NCBI GenBank assembly: GCA_902553695.1
Contig: CACDLR010000003.1
Coordinates: 1-48,438, forward strand
Source of the DNA: an uncultured Pelagibacteraceae bacterium
GTDB lineage: Bacteria > Pseudomonadota > Alphaproteobacteria > Pelagibacterales > Pelagibacteraceae
Length of the DNA: 48,438 nucleotides
Reading direction: 5' to 3'
Of this stretch, positions 25,210 through 34,591 are shown in pieces; the stretch's first letter is position 1; each line of letters opens with the position of its first letter. Under the pieces are notes generated by a model. It ran no database searches, was not told the origin of the DNA, and was given only the letters and a program-made list of their open reading frames with translations. Position numbers and translations under genes: made by a program.

Positions 25210-26280
25210 TTAACGTTTTTTTGTTTTTTCTTGCTCAAGAACTACTGAATTATGTATTTTTTTAATAATTATGCCACCTAATGTCGCTTTAATAAAGTTA
25301 TTGTTTTTTACTTGGTTTATTAAGTTAACTATTTTTCTTCCTCGAGGTGGATAGGCCCTTTTATTAAGTTTTTTTATTAAATCAGATAATGATCTGAAAA
25401 CAATTTCATCAGGAAATAAAAAAAAATTTGGTCCAATCAAGAATTTGTTTTGTTTAAAAATAACATTAGTAGAAATACTTTTTTTGACAATTTCATTCAT
25501 TGCCTTATTAGTCGAGGCTAAATTGTTTATAGAAAGGTTTAATTTTTTAAAATCTAAACCCTGTTTTTTTAGATCTGCAATTAATTTTCTCAATCTAGAT
25601 CTCTGAAATTTTTCAAATTCATTTGTTGGATCTTCTACATAAAAATTAAAAACAGAATTTGAAGTATAAACAAGATTTATCTTATCTATATTCAATAAGG
25701 GTCTAACTACTTTGATAATCTTATCTTTACAAAGAAAATTTTTTTCAAATTCAGCAAATGATGAAAGTCCTTCAGTTCCAGATCCTCTTAATAATCGACT
25801 AAAAAATGTCTCATATAAATCATCTTGATGATGTCCTGTAAAAACGGTTTTTATTCCGTCTTTAATGCATTGATTAAATATGAGCTCATAACGTTTTTGT
25901 CTAGCTATACTCTGTAAATTTGAAAGGGGCTTTTTTCCTTTCCATTTTAAAATTTTTAAGTCAATTTTTTTTAATCTTAGTTGTTCTTTAACTAATTTTG
26001 CTTCATTGGAGGATTCTTTTCTTAATCCATGATCTACCAAGTAAAAATATAGTTTAATTTTTTTGTTTCCTACAAATTTATAACAATTCAGTAAGAAACT
26101 TAAGGCCATACTGTCTGGGCCACCAGAAACCGATACGCCAGCTTTTTTAATACTATTTAAACTATTTAAATTTTTTTCAAATTTTTTATATATTTCAAAA
26201 ATCTTTTTATCTTTAAGAATTTTTCTGAAATCAAAATTATCAGGTGTTATCTTTTTTACATTCAAACTTTTTTTCTTCAT
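25210..26280 (-). CDS. tilS: tRNA(Ile)-lysidine synthase
   Basis: PP-loop AGVSVSGGPDSMALSFLLN, LVDHGLRKESSNEA, GHHQDDLYETFFSRLLRGSG. Confidence 0.93.
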   Translation of the reverse strand: MKKKSLNVKKITPDNFDFRKILKDKKIFEIYKKFEKNLNSLNSIKKAGVSVSGGPDSMALSFLLNCYKFVGNKKIKLYFYLVDHGLRKESSNEAKLVKEQLRLKKIDLKILKWKGKKPLSNLQSIARQKRYELIFNQCIKDGIKTVFTGHHQDDLYETFFSRLLRGSGTEGLSSFAEFEKNFLCKDKIIKVVRPLLNIDKINLVYTSNSVFNFYVEDPTNEFEKFQRSRLRKLIADLKKQGLDFKKLNLSINNLASTNKAMNEIVKKSISTNVIFKQNKFLIGPNFFLFPDEIVFRSLSDLIKKLNKRAYPPRGRKIVNLINQVKNNNFIKATLGGIIIKKIHNSVVLEQEKTKKR

Positions 26281-27220
26281 ATTTTGCTTTTTGAAGAATT
26301 GATTGAGACGCCTCAGGATATTCCTTTTCTAAACTTGTAATCATCATGCAACCTTGATCTTTTTCTCCAATTTGTACTAATGATACACCTAATTTTAATA
26401 AATTATCAGGTGCTTTTTCGCTCTTTGGATATTTTTGATAACCTTCTAAATAAGCTGAGGCTGCATCAACATATAATTGTCTAATTCTAAAAGTTTCAGC
26501 AAACCAATATTGAGCATTACCTGCTAGCATATGATTTGGATTTGTTTGTACAAATTCTTTTAAAGCTCTTTCTGCAGTATTGTAATCACCAACTTTTAAG
26601 AAGCTAGTCGCAAATTCATATTGCTTTTCAGGAGAGTCTTCAGGTAATAATTTTTCAGTACTCTCAACACTTTCTAAAATAACTGTTGAAGTAGAGTCCA
26701 CAGATTGTGTTTGTTGAGTTGTATCAGTGGTTGTCATATCCTTATATGAAATACTGCCTAAGTCTTGAGGTTCAGATGTTCCAGGTAATTTTTTATTTTC
26801 CTCAGAAGTATTTTCTGTCATGTTTGCAGCACCAGTGCTAACAACATTGCCCATTGTTTTCTCAACCTGTTCAAAACGTAATTGATTATCGGATTGTAGT
26901 TTTGTCAATCTATTTGAAAGTTTATCTAGTTTAAAATTAATTTCTTCGAATTTATTTGTTAAGTCTCTAAATTGATTTTCAATCTCAGATAATTTTAACA
27001 GATGTCGAGTAAGAGCTTCCTCTGAACTACTATCTAAAGAAACTTCAGAAGTACTACTTTCAATCGTATCTGAATACACGGCTCTCTCTAAAGTTTTTAT
27101 ATCTTGCTGTAAAGCCTCGATAATTTGTAAAACATTATGATTATCTGAATAAGTAATGCTAAAACTTGATACAAAAAATGTGATCAATACAAAAAAACTC
27201 AAAATATATTTCTTTATCAT
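26240..27220 (-). CDS. cpoB: Cell division coordinator CpoB / Tol-Pal system protein YbgF
   Basis: N-terminal signal and coiled coil, C-terminal TPR (SPEKQYEFATSFLKVGDYNTAERALKEFVQTNPNHMLAGNAQYWFAETFRIRQLYVDAASAYLEGYQKYPKSEKAPDNLLKLGVSLVQIGE). Confidence 0.92.
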   Translation of the reverse strand: MIKKYILSFFVLITFFVSSFSITYSDNHNVLQIIEALQQDIKTLERAVYSDTIESSTSEVSLDSSSEEALTRHLLKLSEIENQFRDLTNKFEEINFKLDKLSNRLTKLQSDNQLRFEQVEKTMGNVVSTGAANMTENTSEENKKLPGTSEPQDLGSISYKDMTTTDTTQQTQSVDSTSTVILESVESTEKLLPEDSPEKQYEFATSFLKVGDYNTAERALKEFVQTNPNHMLAGNAQYWFAETFRIRQLYVDAASAYLEGYQKYPKSEKAPDNLLKLGVSLVQIGEKDQGCMMITSLEKEYPEASQSILQKAKYEEKKFECKKDNT

Positions 27221-27257
27221 AATAATGAATAGTTTTTAGATAGAATGATGGCAAAAA

Positions 27258-27293
27258 AAAGACCCATCACTTTTTTTAAGTAATGGGTCTTTA
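27258..27293 (-). terminator. Intrinsic terminator between pal and cpoB
   Basis: Minus-strand AAAGACCCATTACTT-AAAAA-AAGTGATGGGTCTTTTTTTT: ~14 bp stem followed by T8; a rare intrinsic terminator in this window. Confidence 0.85.
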
Positions 27294-27307
27294 AATATTA
27301 TATATTT

Positions 27308-27790
27308 TTAGTTAGCCTTAACTGTAACAGATCTTCTATTTTTAGACCAAGATAAAGGATTAGAGCCAGAGTCTACAGGTCTTTCTTTTCCATAACTAAT
27401 CACAGAAATTCTATTTTCTGAAATACCGTAAGTCATCAAGTAATCTTTTGCTGCATTAGCTCTTCTCTCGCCTAATGCTAAGTTATATTCTCTTGTTCCT
27501 CTTTCATCAGCATGTCCTTCTAAAACAACATTTATATCAGAATTTTTTCTTAACCACGCTGCTTGCTTTCTTAATGTATCTCTTGAAGCAGTAGTTAAAA
27601 CTGACTCGTTAGTTGCAAAGAACACTCTGTCAGGAACTCCGTCTGCTAAATATTCAACCGTGTCTGTTCCTGTATAAACATCACCTTGGATCTGTGAATC
27701 TATTTTTGCTGCTTTTTGTGCACATGCCGATAGTAGCAAAGCAAAAATTGACACTAAAATTAAATTGTATGTTGATTTATTAAATATCAT
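27308..27790 (-). CDS. pal: Peptidoglycan-associated lipoprotein Pal
   Basis: Lipobox LLSACAQ; OmpA-like NVVLEGHADERGTREYNLALGERRANAAKDYL. Confidence 0.96.
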   Translation of the reverse strand: MIFNKSTYNLILVSIFALLLSACAQKAAKIDSQIQGDVYTGTDTVEYLADGVPDRVFFATNESVLTTASRDTLRKQAAWLRKNSDINVVLEGHADERGTREYNLALGERRANAAKDYLMTYGISENRISVISYGKERPVDSGSNPLSWSKNRRSVTVKAN

Positions 27791-27896
27791 ACTGCTCCTT
27801 AAATTCTTTTTTATATAGTATTAATTTCACAACTAAGTAAATCTTTCAAGATAAGAAATCAACCGAAATTATTAGTAAATATTACTAAAATATGTG

Positions 27897-29243
27897 CTAA
27901 TTGCTAAGCAATGAGGACCAAGATGGGTCAGATGCGTCTGTTTCGGTAATAACTTGTCTTTCATTATATCCGGTCAAATCAATAGACCAAAGTTTAGCTG
28001 AAAAACCTTTGCCTTCACTATCAGATTTTGTCTCTCTATAAAATATTAATACTCTACCATTTGGTGACCAAGAAGGTGCCTCTTGATAATAATTTTCTGT
28101 TAGCAGTCTTTCTCCAGTTCCATCTGTTCTCATAACCCCTATATAAAATTTTCCTTTATGAAGTTTAGTAAATGCAATTAAGTCACCACGAGGTGACCAT
28201 ACCGGTGTACCATATAAACCATTTCCAAATGAAACTCTTTTTACTTTCGATCCATCACTTTTCATAACATAAATTTGTTGATAGCCACTTCTGTCTGAAT
28301 TAAATGTAATAAATTTTCCATCTGGTGAATATGATGGAGATGTGTCTATAGATGGATGATTAGTTATTCTTTCAACAATTCTATTTTCTAAGTCCATTGT
28401 ATAAATATCTGAATTTCCATCTTTAGCAAAGCTCATAATAATTTTTTTTCCATCGGGAGAAAATCTTGGTGCAAAAGTCATACCTGGAAAATCGCCAACT
28501 ACTTCTTGTATTCCAGTTTCAATATCTAGCAAATATACTCTTGGAAGATTTTTGAAATATGAAAGATAGGTAACCATTTGATTTGTAGGATTAAACCTTG
28601 GTGTTAAAACTAGTTCATTACCTAAAGTTAAATACTTTGTATTGAAACCATCTTGATCCATTATAGCAAGTTTTTTAACTCTTTGAGTTTTTGGTCCCGC
28701 TTCAGATACATAAATAATTCTTGTATCAAAGTATCCTTTTTCTCCAGTTAACCTCTCGTAAATTTTGTCTGAAATAATATGTCCAATTCTTCTCCAATTG
28801 TTTGGAACAGTTGTAAAAGCTAAAGCTAACATTTCTCTGGCAGCTAAAACATCCCATAATCTAAATTCCACTCTTACCTTATCATCTTTAAATTCTACTT
28901 TACCTGTAATCAAGGCTTGAGCTTTTATTAACGACCAATCTTCAAATCTTGGTTTAAGATGTGCTACATCAGGTTTCTGCAAAAATGCTTTTTTTTCTAA
29001 TGGATTAAATAATCCTGTAGCTTTAAGATTGTTCTCAATTACGATTGAGATTTCCTCACCAATTTGATTTATTTTTAATTCTTTTTTTAAAGTTTCGGTT
29101 GTTTCTTTATCTGAATAAAGTGCTGATACTGCGATAGGCAACGGATTTAGATTTCCTCTTGTAATATCTACTTCGATTAATGCATAAATCTTTGACGGAA
29201 AAGTTATAAATAGCAATAATGTAATTATTTTTATTATTTTCAT
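27897..29243 (-). CDS. tolB: Tol-Pal translocation protein TolB
   Basis: Signal peptide, WD-like beta-propeller repeats ([54 protein letters not shown]). Confidence 0.96.
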   Translation of the reverse strand: MKIIKIITLLLFITFPSKIYALIEVDITRGNLNPLPIAVSALYSDKETTETLKKELKINQIGEEISIVIENNLKATGLFNPLEKKAFLQKPDVAHLKPRFEDWSLIKAQALITGKVEFKDDKVRVEFRLWDVLAAREMLALAFTTVPNNWRRIGHIISDKIYERLTGEKGYFDTRIIYVSEAGPKTQRVKKLAIMDQDGFNTKYLTLGNELVLTPRFNPTNQMVTYLSYFKNLPRVYLLDIETGIQEVVGDFPGMTFAPRFSPDGKKIIMSFAKDGNSDIYTMDLENRIVERITNHPSIDTSPSYSPDGKFITFNSDRSGYQQIYVMKSDGSKVKRVSFGNGLYGTPVWSPRGDLIAFTKLHKGKFYIGVMRTDGTGERLLTENYYQEAPSWSPNGRVLIFYRETKSDSEGKGFSAKLWSIDLTGYNERQVITETDASDPSWSSLLSN

Positions 29244-30052
29244 TATCCTTCTAACATCTCTCTTGCATCAAAATTTAATTGGAGATCTTTCCACTTTTCA
29301 TAACCAGTCGTTGGTACTCTTAAAGGTTGGCAAAGTTGTATTGCTCTTAATGCACTTTCAGCTAAAACTTTATAAAATCCTTGTCCTGGTTTATTCATTC
29401 TTGCGTGATCTAATATTTCTGATTTAAGAACAGTTCCATCTGGTTTTAGTTTTAATTTAATTCTAACTAATAAATTTTCATTATAAGGTAACCCTAAAGG
29501 TATGCTCCAGCAACCAAAAATTTGTGCCTTTAAAGCATCTTCTTCATTTAAAGTTAAACCTGATAATTTCATTGATTCATCCTGAGACTGTGTAATTTCG
29601 TCATTTTTTATAATCGTTTCTGCAAGATTTTCTTTTGATTTATCTATAAGAGCGGCAATATTATTTGGATCAAATAATTCTTTTTTCTCAAATTCAGATA
29701 CCTGTTTAGCTTTGTTTTCCTCTATTTTAGGGTTTTGTTTATCTTTTTCTATTTCTTTGATTTTTTCAATTTCTTGATCTGGTAAGGGTATAGAGTCTGG
29801 TTTTTCTTTTTTCACCTTTTTTGGAGGTGCTTGTTCAGAAACTAACTTTTCTTTTTCTTTTTTAACTTTTTCAATTATTTTTTCTGCTTTAGGTGCAAAA
29901 GGTATGTTGGTTTGATCTGCTATTTGTATCAACTCAACTGAGACTAAAGGAGGAATATCAATTGGTTTTTTTGCTATAAATGGAAAACTAACTATTGCAG
30001 TCATAATTATAGATATATGAAATAACAAAGAAAAAAGTAAATTTTGGGGCAC
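29243..30052 (-). CDS. tolA: TolA-like protein
   Basis: N-terminal TM helix, K/E-rich middle, C-terminal TonB/TolA-like domain ([52 protein letters not shown]); position tolQR-X-tolB. Confidence 0.88.
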   Translation of the reverse strand: MPQNLLFSLLFHISIIMTAIVSFPFIAKKPIDIPPLVSVELIQIADQTNIPFAPKAEKIIEKVKKEKEKLVSEQAPPKKVKKEKPDSIPLPDQEIEKIKEIEKDKQNPKIEENKAKQVSEFEKKELFDPNNIAALIDKSKENLAETIIKNDEITQSQDESMKLSGLTLNEEDALKAQIFGCWSIPLGLPYNENLLVRIKLKLKPDGTVLKSEILDHARMNKPGQGFYKVLAESALRAIQLCQPLRVPTTGYEKWKDLQLNFDAREMLEG

Positions 30053-30055
30053 AGA

Positions 30056-30472
30056 TTACCTGTCTTTATATGGTTCAGATATCAGTGCAACTTTAGTAAA
30101 ACCAGATCCAGATAGCATTCCCATTATTTCAAGTACTCTACCATAATTTATTGCCTTATCTCCTCTAACATAAATCCTTGTATCAGTTCTATTTTTAGAT
30201 ACTGCTAAGATTTTCGCTGTCAAGCTATCAAACTCTACTTTTGCCTCTTGAATAAATATTTCTCCTTTAGAATTAATTGTTAAAGTTAGAGGCTCCTGTT
30301 CTTCAGGTAATGAGTCGGCAGAAGTTTCTGGTAAATCTACTTGAACTCCAACTGTTAAAAGTGGAGCTGTTACCATAAATATTATTAGTAAAACTAACAT
30401 TACATCTACAAAAGGTGTAACATTGATCTCACTCATAGGTTCTCTGGACGATCGACCAAATTTAAAAGCCAT
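30056..30472 (-). CDS. tolR: Biopolymer transport protein TolR
   Basis: MSEINVTPFVDVMLVLLIIFMVTAPLLTVGVQVDLPE. Confidence 0.96.
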   Translation of the reverse strand: MAFKFGRSSREPMSEINVTPFVDVMLVLLIIFMVTAPLLTVGVQVDLPETSADSLPEEQEPLTLTINSKGEIFIQEAKVEFDSLTAKILAVSKNRTDTRIYVRGDKAINYGRVLEIMGMLSGSGFTKVALISEPYKDR

Positions 30473-30474
30473 GA

Positions 30475-31149
30475 CTATATTATTGCTAAAAATCTTTTTG
30501 AAAAATCTTCTAATTTATTTGAATATCTTCTAGCATCACTATTAAATTTATTATAAGCGACTACTGCAGGAATTGCTGCTAATAAACCTAATGCAGTTGC
30601 AAACAACGCTTCTGCTATACCTGGCGCAACAATTGCTAAACTTGTATTTCTAGATATTGCAATTGATTGAAATGAATTCATTATTCCCCAAACAGTTCCA
30701 AATAATCCAATAAAAGGTGCTGTTGCTCCTACTGTAGCTAAAAAAGTAAAATTCTTTTCAATAACTGACATTTGTTTTTCAATGTTAGTTGACATTATAT
30801 TTGTTAATCGTTCACTTAAATTTGATTTAGATCTAGATTTCAAAACAGTTTGCATTGAATCTTTAAATACCATTGCCATTGGGTCATCCATTTCTGCAGG
30901 TAAATTATTATAAAAAGTTTCAGCGGATTTGGATCTCCAAAATTTTTCTTCAAATTCTATGGTTGATTGATTGATTTTTTTAAACATTCTAAATTTTTCA
31001 AATATAATCGTCCAAGAGTATATTGAAGCCGCAATAAGCATCACTATAACCAATTTTACTATAATATCTGCTCTTAAAAATAAATTTAGTATCGAGAAAT
31101 CTTCACTTGAAGTTAATCCGACAGCTTGTGTAGCTATATCTGCTTCCAT
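30475..31149 (-). CDS. tolQ: Tol-Pal system proton channel TolQ
   Basis: FTFLATVGATAPFIGLFGTVWGIMNSFQSIA, PGIAEALFATALGLLAAIPAVVAYN. Confidence 0.96.
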   Translation of the reverse strand: MEADIATQAVGLTSSEDFSILNLFLRADIIVKLVIVMLIAASIYSWTIIFEKFRMFKKINQSTIEFEEKFWRSKSAETFYNNLPAEMDDPMAMVFKDSMQTVLKSRSKSNLSERLTNIMSTNIEKQMSVIEKNFTFLATVGATAPFIGLFGTVWGIMNSFQSIAISRNTSLAIVAPGIAEALFATALGLLAAIPAVVAYNKFNSDARRYSNKLEDFSKRFLAII

Positions 31150-31203
31150 TGAACACTTCTCACACTAAATTGTGTCATGAATATGACTCTGCTGTAGGTA
31201 AAA

Positions 31204-31695
31204 TTATTCGCTTTTATAAGTATTATAATAGTAACTTGCAATTAATATTGCGTCAGCTTTATTTGAGTCTTTTTTTCTCTTTAATTTATCTGAAACTTTT
31301 GGAAATATTTCAATTGCCCTTGAGCGGCTAGCATCCTTTGAGGAATTTATTAAATTAAAGTATTTTTTCCATTTTGTAGGTCGTACAAAATGTATAGGGA
31401 GCTGCATTGCTGAACAAACTCCTTTAATTACACCAAATGATTGACCAAAATTAAACATGCTTGTTACACCTTGTCCTGGCATTGCAGTAACATGTTCAAC
31501 AACAACTCTTACTTCATCTTGATTTACTTCTGATAAATAAGACTTTATCTCGTTAAACAGTTGATTGCCGTTAACTTGTTTTTTATTTTTTTTTCCTTCG
31601 GCCATTGAGGGCATTTCAATTACATCAACAATTTTTCCATTGTTAAAAAAACAAATTGCTCCTGAAATTCCTGGGTCAATTCCAATTATATACAT
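31204..31695 (-). CDS. RuvC-like Holliday-junction nuclease, phage-type subfamily
   Basis: IIGIDPGISGAICFF (D), VRVVVEHVTAMPGQGVTSMFNFGQSFGVIKGV (E), RPTKWKKYF, SNKADAILIA (D): RNase-H fold acidic triad with the AMPGQGVTSMFNFG motif of phage RuvC-like enzymes. Confidence 0.85.
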   Translation of the reverse strand: MYIIGIDPGISGAICFFNNGKIVDVIEMPSMAEGKKNKKQVNGNQLFNEIKSYLSEVNQDEVRVVVEHVTAMPGQGVTSMFNFGQSFGVIKGVCSAMQLPIHFVRPTKWKKYFNLINSSKDASRSRAIEIFPKVSDKLKRKKDSNKADAILIASYYYNTYKSE

Positions 31696-32421
31696 TTAAC
31701 CTTTAAATTTTACATTACTATAAACATTTTGAACATCATCATCGTCTTCGAGACAGTCTAAAAAACTAATAATTTCATCTTTATCTTTGTGATTAATTTC
31801 ATTAAATATTATTGGTATCCATTCAATTCCTGTTGATATAAATGAATCTATCTTATCCTCCAATAATTTTTTTACTTTATAAATTTTTTCTTTTTCACAA
31901 TGAATTTCATGAAAATTATTTTTATATGAAATACAATCCTCTGCGCCTGAATTAAGAGCTAAATCAATTATATCTTCCTCATTAATTAAACTATACTCAA
32001 TTTTAATAACTCCAGTTTGTTTAAAATTATGTGACGAAGACCCTTGAGTTCCAAAGCTACCTCCATTTTTTTGAAACAGTGTTCTTATTGATGATGCGGT
32101 TCTATTCTTGTTGTCTGTCAGTGTATCAACAATAACAGCTATATTTTTTGGACCAAAGCCCTCATATCTAATACTTTCAAAATTGGATTGGTCTCCAGCT
32201 TCAGATTTATCTATAGCTCTATCAATATTATCGTTGGGCATATTTGCTGCTCTTGCAGATTGAATCGCCGATCTTAGTCTAGCGTTCATCTCAGGATTTT
32301 TATCACCCAATTTTGCAGCAACTGTAATTTCTCTTGAAAGTTTTGAAAACATCTTAGATCTAATTTTATCTGCTCTACCTTTTTTATGTTTAATTCCTGC
32401 CCAATGAGAATGACCTGCCAT
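31696..32421 (-). CDS. yebC: YebC/PmpR-family regulator (TACO1-like)
   Basis: MAGHSHWAGIKHKKGRADKIRSKMFSKLSREITVAAKLG. Confidence 0.96.
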   Translation of the reverse strand: MAGHSHWAGIKHKKGRADKIRSKMFSKLSREITVAAKLGDKNPEMNARLRSAIQSARAANMPNDNIDRAIDKSEAGDQSNFESIRYEGFGPKNIAVIVDTLTDNKNRTASSIRTLFQKNGGSFGTQGSSSHNFKQTGVIKIEYSLINEEDIIDLALNSGAEDCISYKNNFHEIHCEKEKIYKVKKLLEDKIDSFISTGIEWIPIIFNEINHKDKDEIISFLDCLEDDDDVQNVYSNVKFKG

Positions 32422-32430
32422 AAACTTATT

Positions 32431-33231
32431 TTATCTTTTAAATACCCCGCCAATTATAAAATTTTTAATACCTAGTGCCAAACCAGTTTCTTTACAAACA
32501 TCAACAATTACTCCAGATAGTGAAGACTCACCTTTTGAAGGAAAATGTTTTTTTGAATCCTCTTTAAAAAATCTTTTTATTGAATTATTTTTATCCATAC
32601 CAATAACAGAGTCGTAATCACCACACATTCCTGCATCAGTCATATAACCAGTTCCATTTGATAAAATTCTTGCATCATTTGTTGGAACGTGTGTGTGTGT
32701 TCCTACAACAAGTGAAGCTCTGCCATCAAAAAAATGTCCTACGGCCATTTTTTCACTTGTGATTTCTCCATGAACATCGACAACTAAACAATCAAAATTT
32801 TTTTTTAATGAATTATTCTCTAAAAAGTTTTTAATGGTAGTAAATAAATCTTCACATTTTTTCATAAAAACATTTCCCATTAAATTTAAAATACCAACCT
32901 TTAAACCTGTTCTTGAATTTAATACAATAAAGCCATTTCCTGGTAAATTTTTGCCTAAGTTTAAAGGTCTTAATAATCTTGGCTGGTCTTTTATGAAATC
33001 ATAAGTTTCTTTTTGATCCCAAATATGATTTCCACTTGTTACAACATCGACACCACAAGATAAAAATTCTTCAAGAATATTTTGAGTTATTCCCACTCCC
33101 TCGTCAGCTGCATTCTCACCATTCACGATAGTAAAGTCAATATTTTCATTCTTAATAATTTCTTTTAAATTTTGTCTAATCGCATTACATCCAGATTGTC
33201 CAACAACATCGCCTAAAAATAAAATTTTCAT
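32431..33231 (-). CDS. YmdB-family metallophosphoesterase
   Basis: MKILFLGDVVGQSG, NGENAADEGVGIT, TSGNHIWDQKE, GTHTHVPTNDARIL. Confidence 0.93.
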   Translation of the reverse strand: MKILFLGDVVGQSGCNAIRQNLKEIIKNENIDFTIVNGENAADEGVGITQNILEEFLSCGVDVVTSGNHIWDQKETYDFIKDQPRLLRPLNLGKNLPGNGFIVLNSRTGLKVGILNLMGNVFMKKCEDLFTTIKNFLENNSLKKNFDCLVVDVHGEITSEKMAVGHFFDGRASLVVGTHTHVPTNDARILSNGTGYMTDAGMCGDYDSVIGMDKNNSIKRFFKEDSKKHFPSKGESSLSGVIVDVCKETGLALGIKNFIIGGVFKR

Positions 33232-33773
33232 ATAAAAAAGTCTTTTTCAGTAATTATCATATCTAGTTTTTTATCAAATTTATTAACAGGAAGTTTTTTA
33301 ATTTTCTGAAAAGAAAAGGCAAGTCCAATCTTAACTATTTTCTTAAACTTTGAACTTTTTTCAAAATATCTATCGTAAAAACCTCCTCCATATCCAAGTC
33401 TATTTAAATTATTATCAAAACCAACTAATGGGACAAAAATTAAATCTGGCATTAATATTTTTGATAATTTCGATGGTTCAAGAATTCCTAATTTATTTAC
33501 ATAAAGAGGCTCATCAAATGAATATTTAAAAAAATCCATTTTAAAATTTTTTTTGATTACCGGCAAAGATATAAGATACTTTTTTGTTTGCAAAAGCTTT
33601 AAAAGATTTAAAGAATCATACTCAAAATTAATAGGTATATATCCACCAATTATTTTTTTATTTTTATAATTTTTATTTATAAACTCAGAGATATAATAGA
33701 TTTGCTTTTCACTTATGTCTAAGTAATTTTTTTTTCTAATGTAAATTAATTTTTTTCTTAATTTTTTTTTCAA
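33228..33773 (-). CDS. 5-formyltetrahydrofolate cyclo-ligase
   Basis: PDLIFVPLVGFDNNLNRLGYGGGFYDRYF motif. Confidence 0.92.
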   Translation of the reverse strand: MKKKLRKKLIYIRKKNYLDISEKQIYYISEFINKNYKNKKIIGGYIPINFEYDSLNLLKLLQTKKYLISLPVIKKNFKMDFFKYSFDEPLYVNKLGILEPSKLSKILMPDLIFVPLVGFDNNLNRLGYGGGFYDRYFEKSSKFKKIVKIGLAFSFQKIKKLPVNKFDKKLDMIITEKDFFI

Positions 33774-33790
33774 AAATATTCTTATTTCAA

Positions 33791-34222
33791 TTAAAAATTA
33801 TTTTTATTTATAAATTCCTCAATTTGAGTTGATGCATCTTCAATAACTTTTTCATATCCGTTATTTAAGTTATCTAATTCGCTTTTAAATCTTTCTTGTT
33901 CTTTTTGAAAATTCTGAATTTCTTTATCTTTTTCATCTTTATAATTATATACTAAAGATTTAAGTTCTTTGAATTTTGCTTTTAATTTTTCTATTTCATT
34001 CTTTTTATCTTCAATCTTTTTTTTGGTTTCAAAGTACTCATCCATTAAAGTTATAGAGGTAATTAATAATAACTTACTCTCTCCCAGATTTCCTATCTTT
34101 GATTTTAATTGATTAAATTTTTCTGTTAGGTTTTGTGATAGTTCTTCAAGATGCTCTTCTTGACCATCCTCGCATGATAATAAAAAATCTTTTCCATTAA
34201 ATTTAATATTTACGTTTGCCAT
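33791..34222 (-). CDS. zapA: Cell division protein ZapA-like
   Basis: [39 protein letters not shown]-terminal ZapA domain plus coiled coil; adjacent to 5-FCL. Confidence 0.85.
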   Translation of the reverse strand: MANVNIKFNGKDFLLSCEDGQEEHLEELSQNLTEKFNQLKSKIGNLGESKLLLITSITLMDEYFETKKKIEDKKNEIEKLKAKFKELKSLVYNYKDEKDKEIQNFQKEQERFKSELDNLNNGYEKVIEDASTQIEEFINKNNF

Positions 34223-34539
34223 TTATCTATTTCCTCAATTAAATACTCTGTCTCTTGATTTAATTCATCTATTTTTTGGTTGAATTCAATATGTTTTTCA
34301 TTATCTTTTCTTTTACTACTCTCCAGATCTTCAATTCTTTTCTGGGCCTGCTTTAATTCAAGCGATAACGCTTGGTGTCTTTTCTCTAGATTATTTTTTT
34401 CAATTTCTAATTGATTTTTTTGATCAACTAAATTCTCTATTTTTAATTGATCTTTATTTTGTATTTGAGAAACATCAAAGTTATTCAGTTTATTTAATAA
34501 CTTGTAAAGTTTTTTTTCTTTCTCCTGAAAAGATTTCAT
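34210..34539 (-). CDS. Small coiled-coil protein (DUF4164-like by context), paired with zapA
   Basis: 109 aa almost entirely heptad-like coiled coil; start overlaps zapA by 13 nt. Confidence 0.65.
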   Translation of the reverse strand: MKSFQEKEKKLYKLLNKLNNFDVSQIQNKDQLKIENLVDQKNQLEIEKNNLEKRHQALSLELKQAQKRIEDLESSKRKDNEKHIEFNQKIDELNQETEYLIEEIDKWQT

Positions 34540-34591
34540 ATATATAACTATATTATTAAATTGTACTATCAGTGTCTACATAGGTCTAAAC

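Noticed and set aside
26240-26280. 41-nt tilS/cpoB overlap as an overlapping-gene system
   Set aside because: Same-strand overlap in a compact genome; most likely simple start-site proximity.
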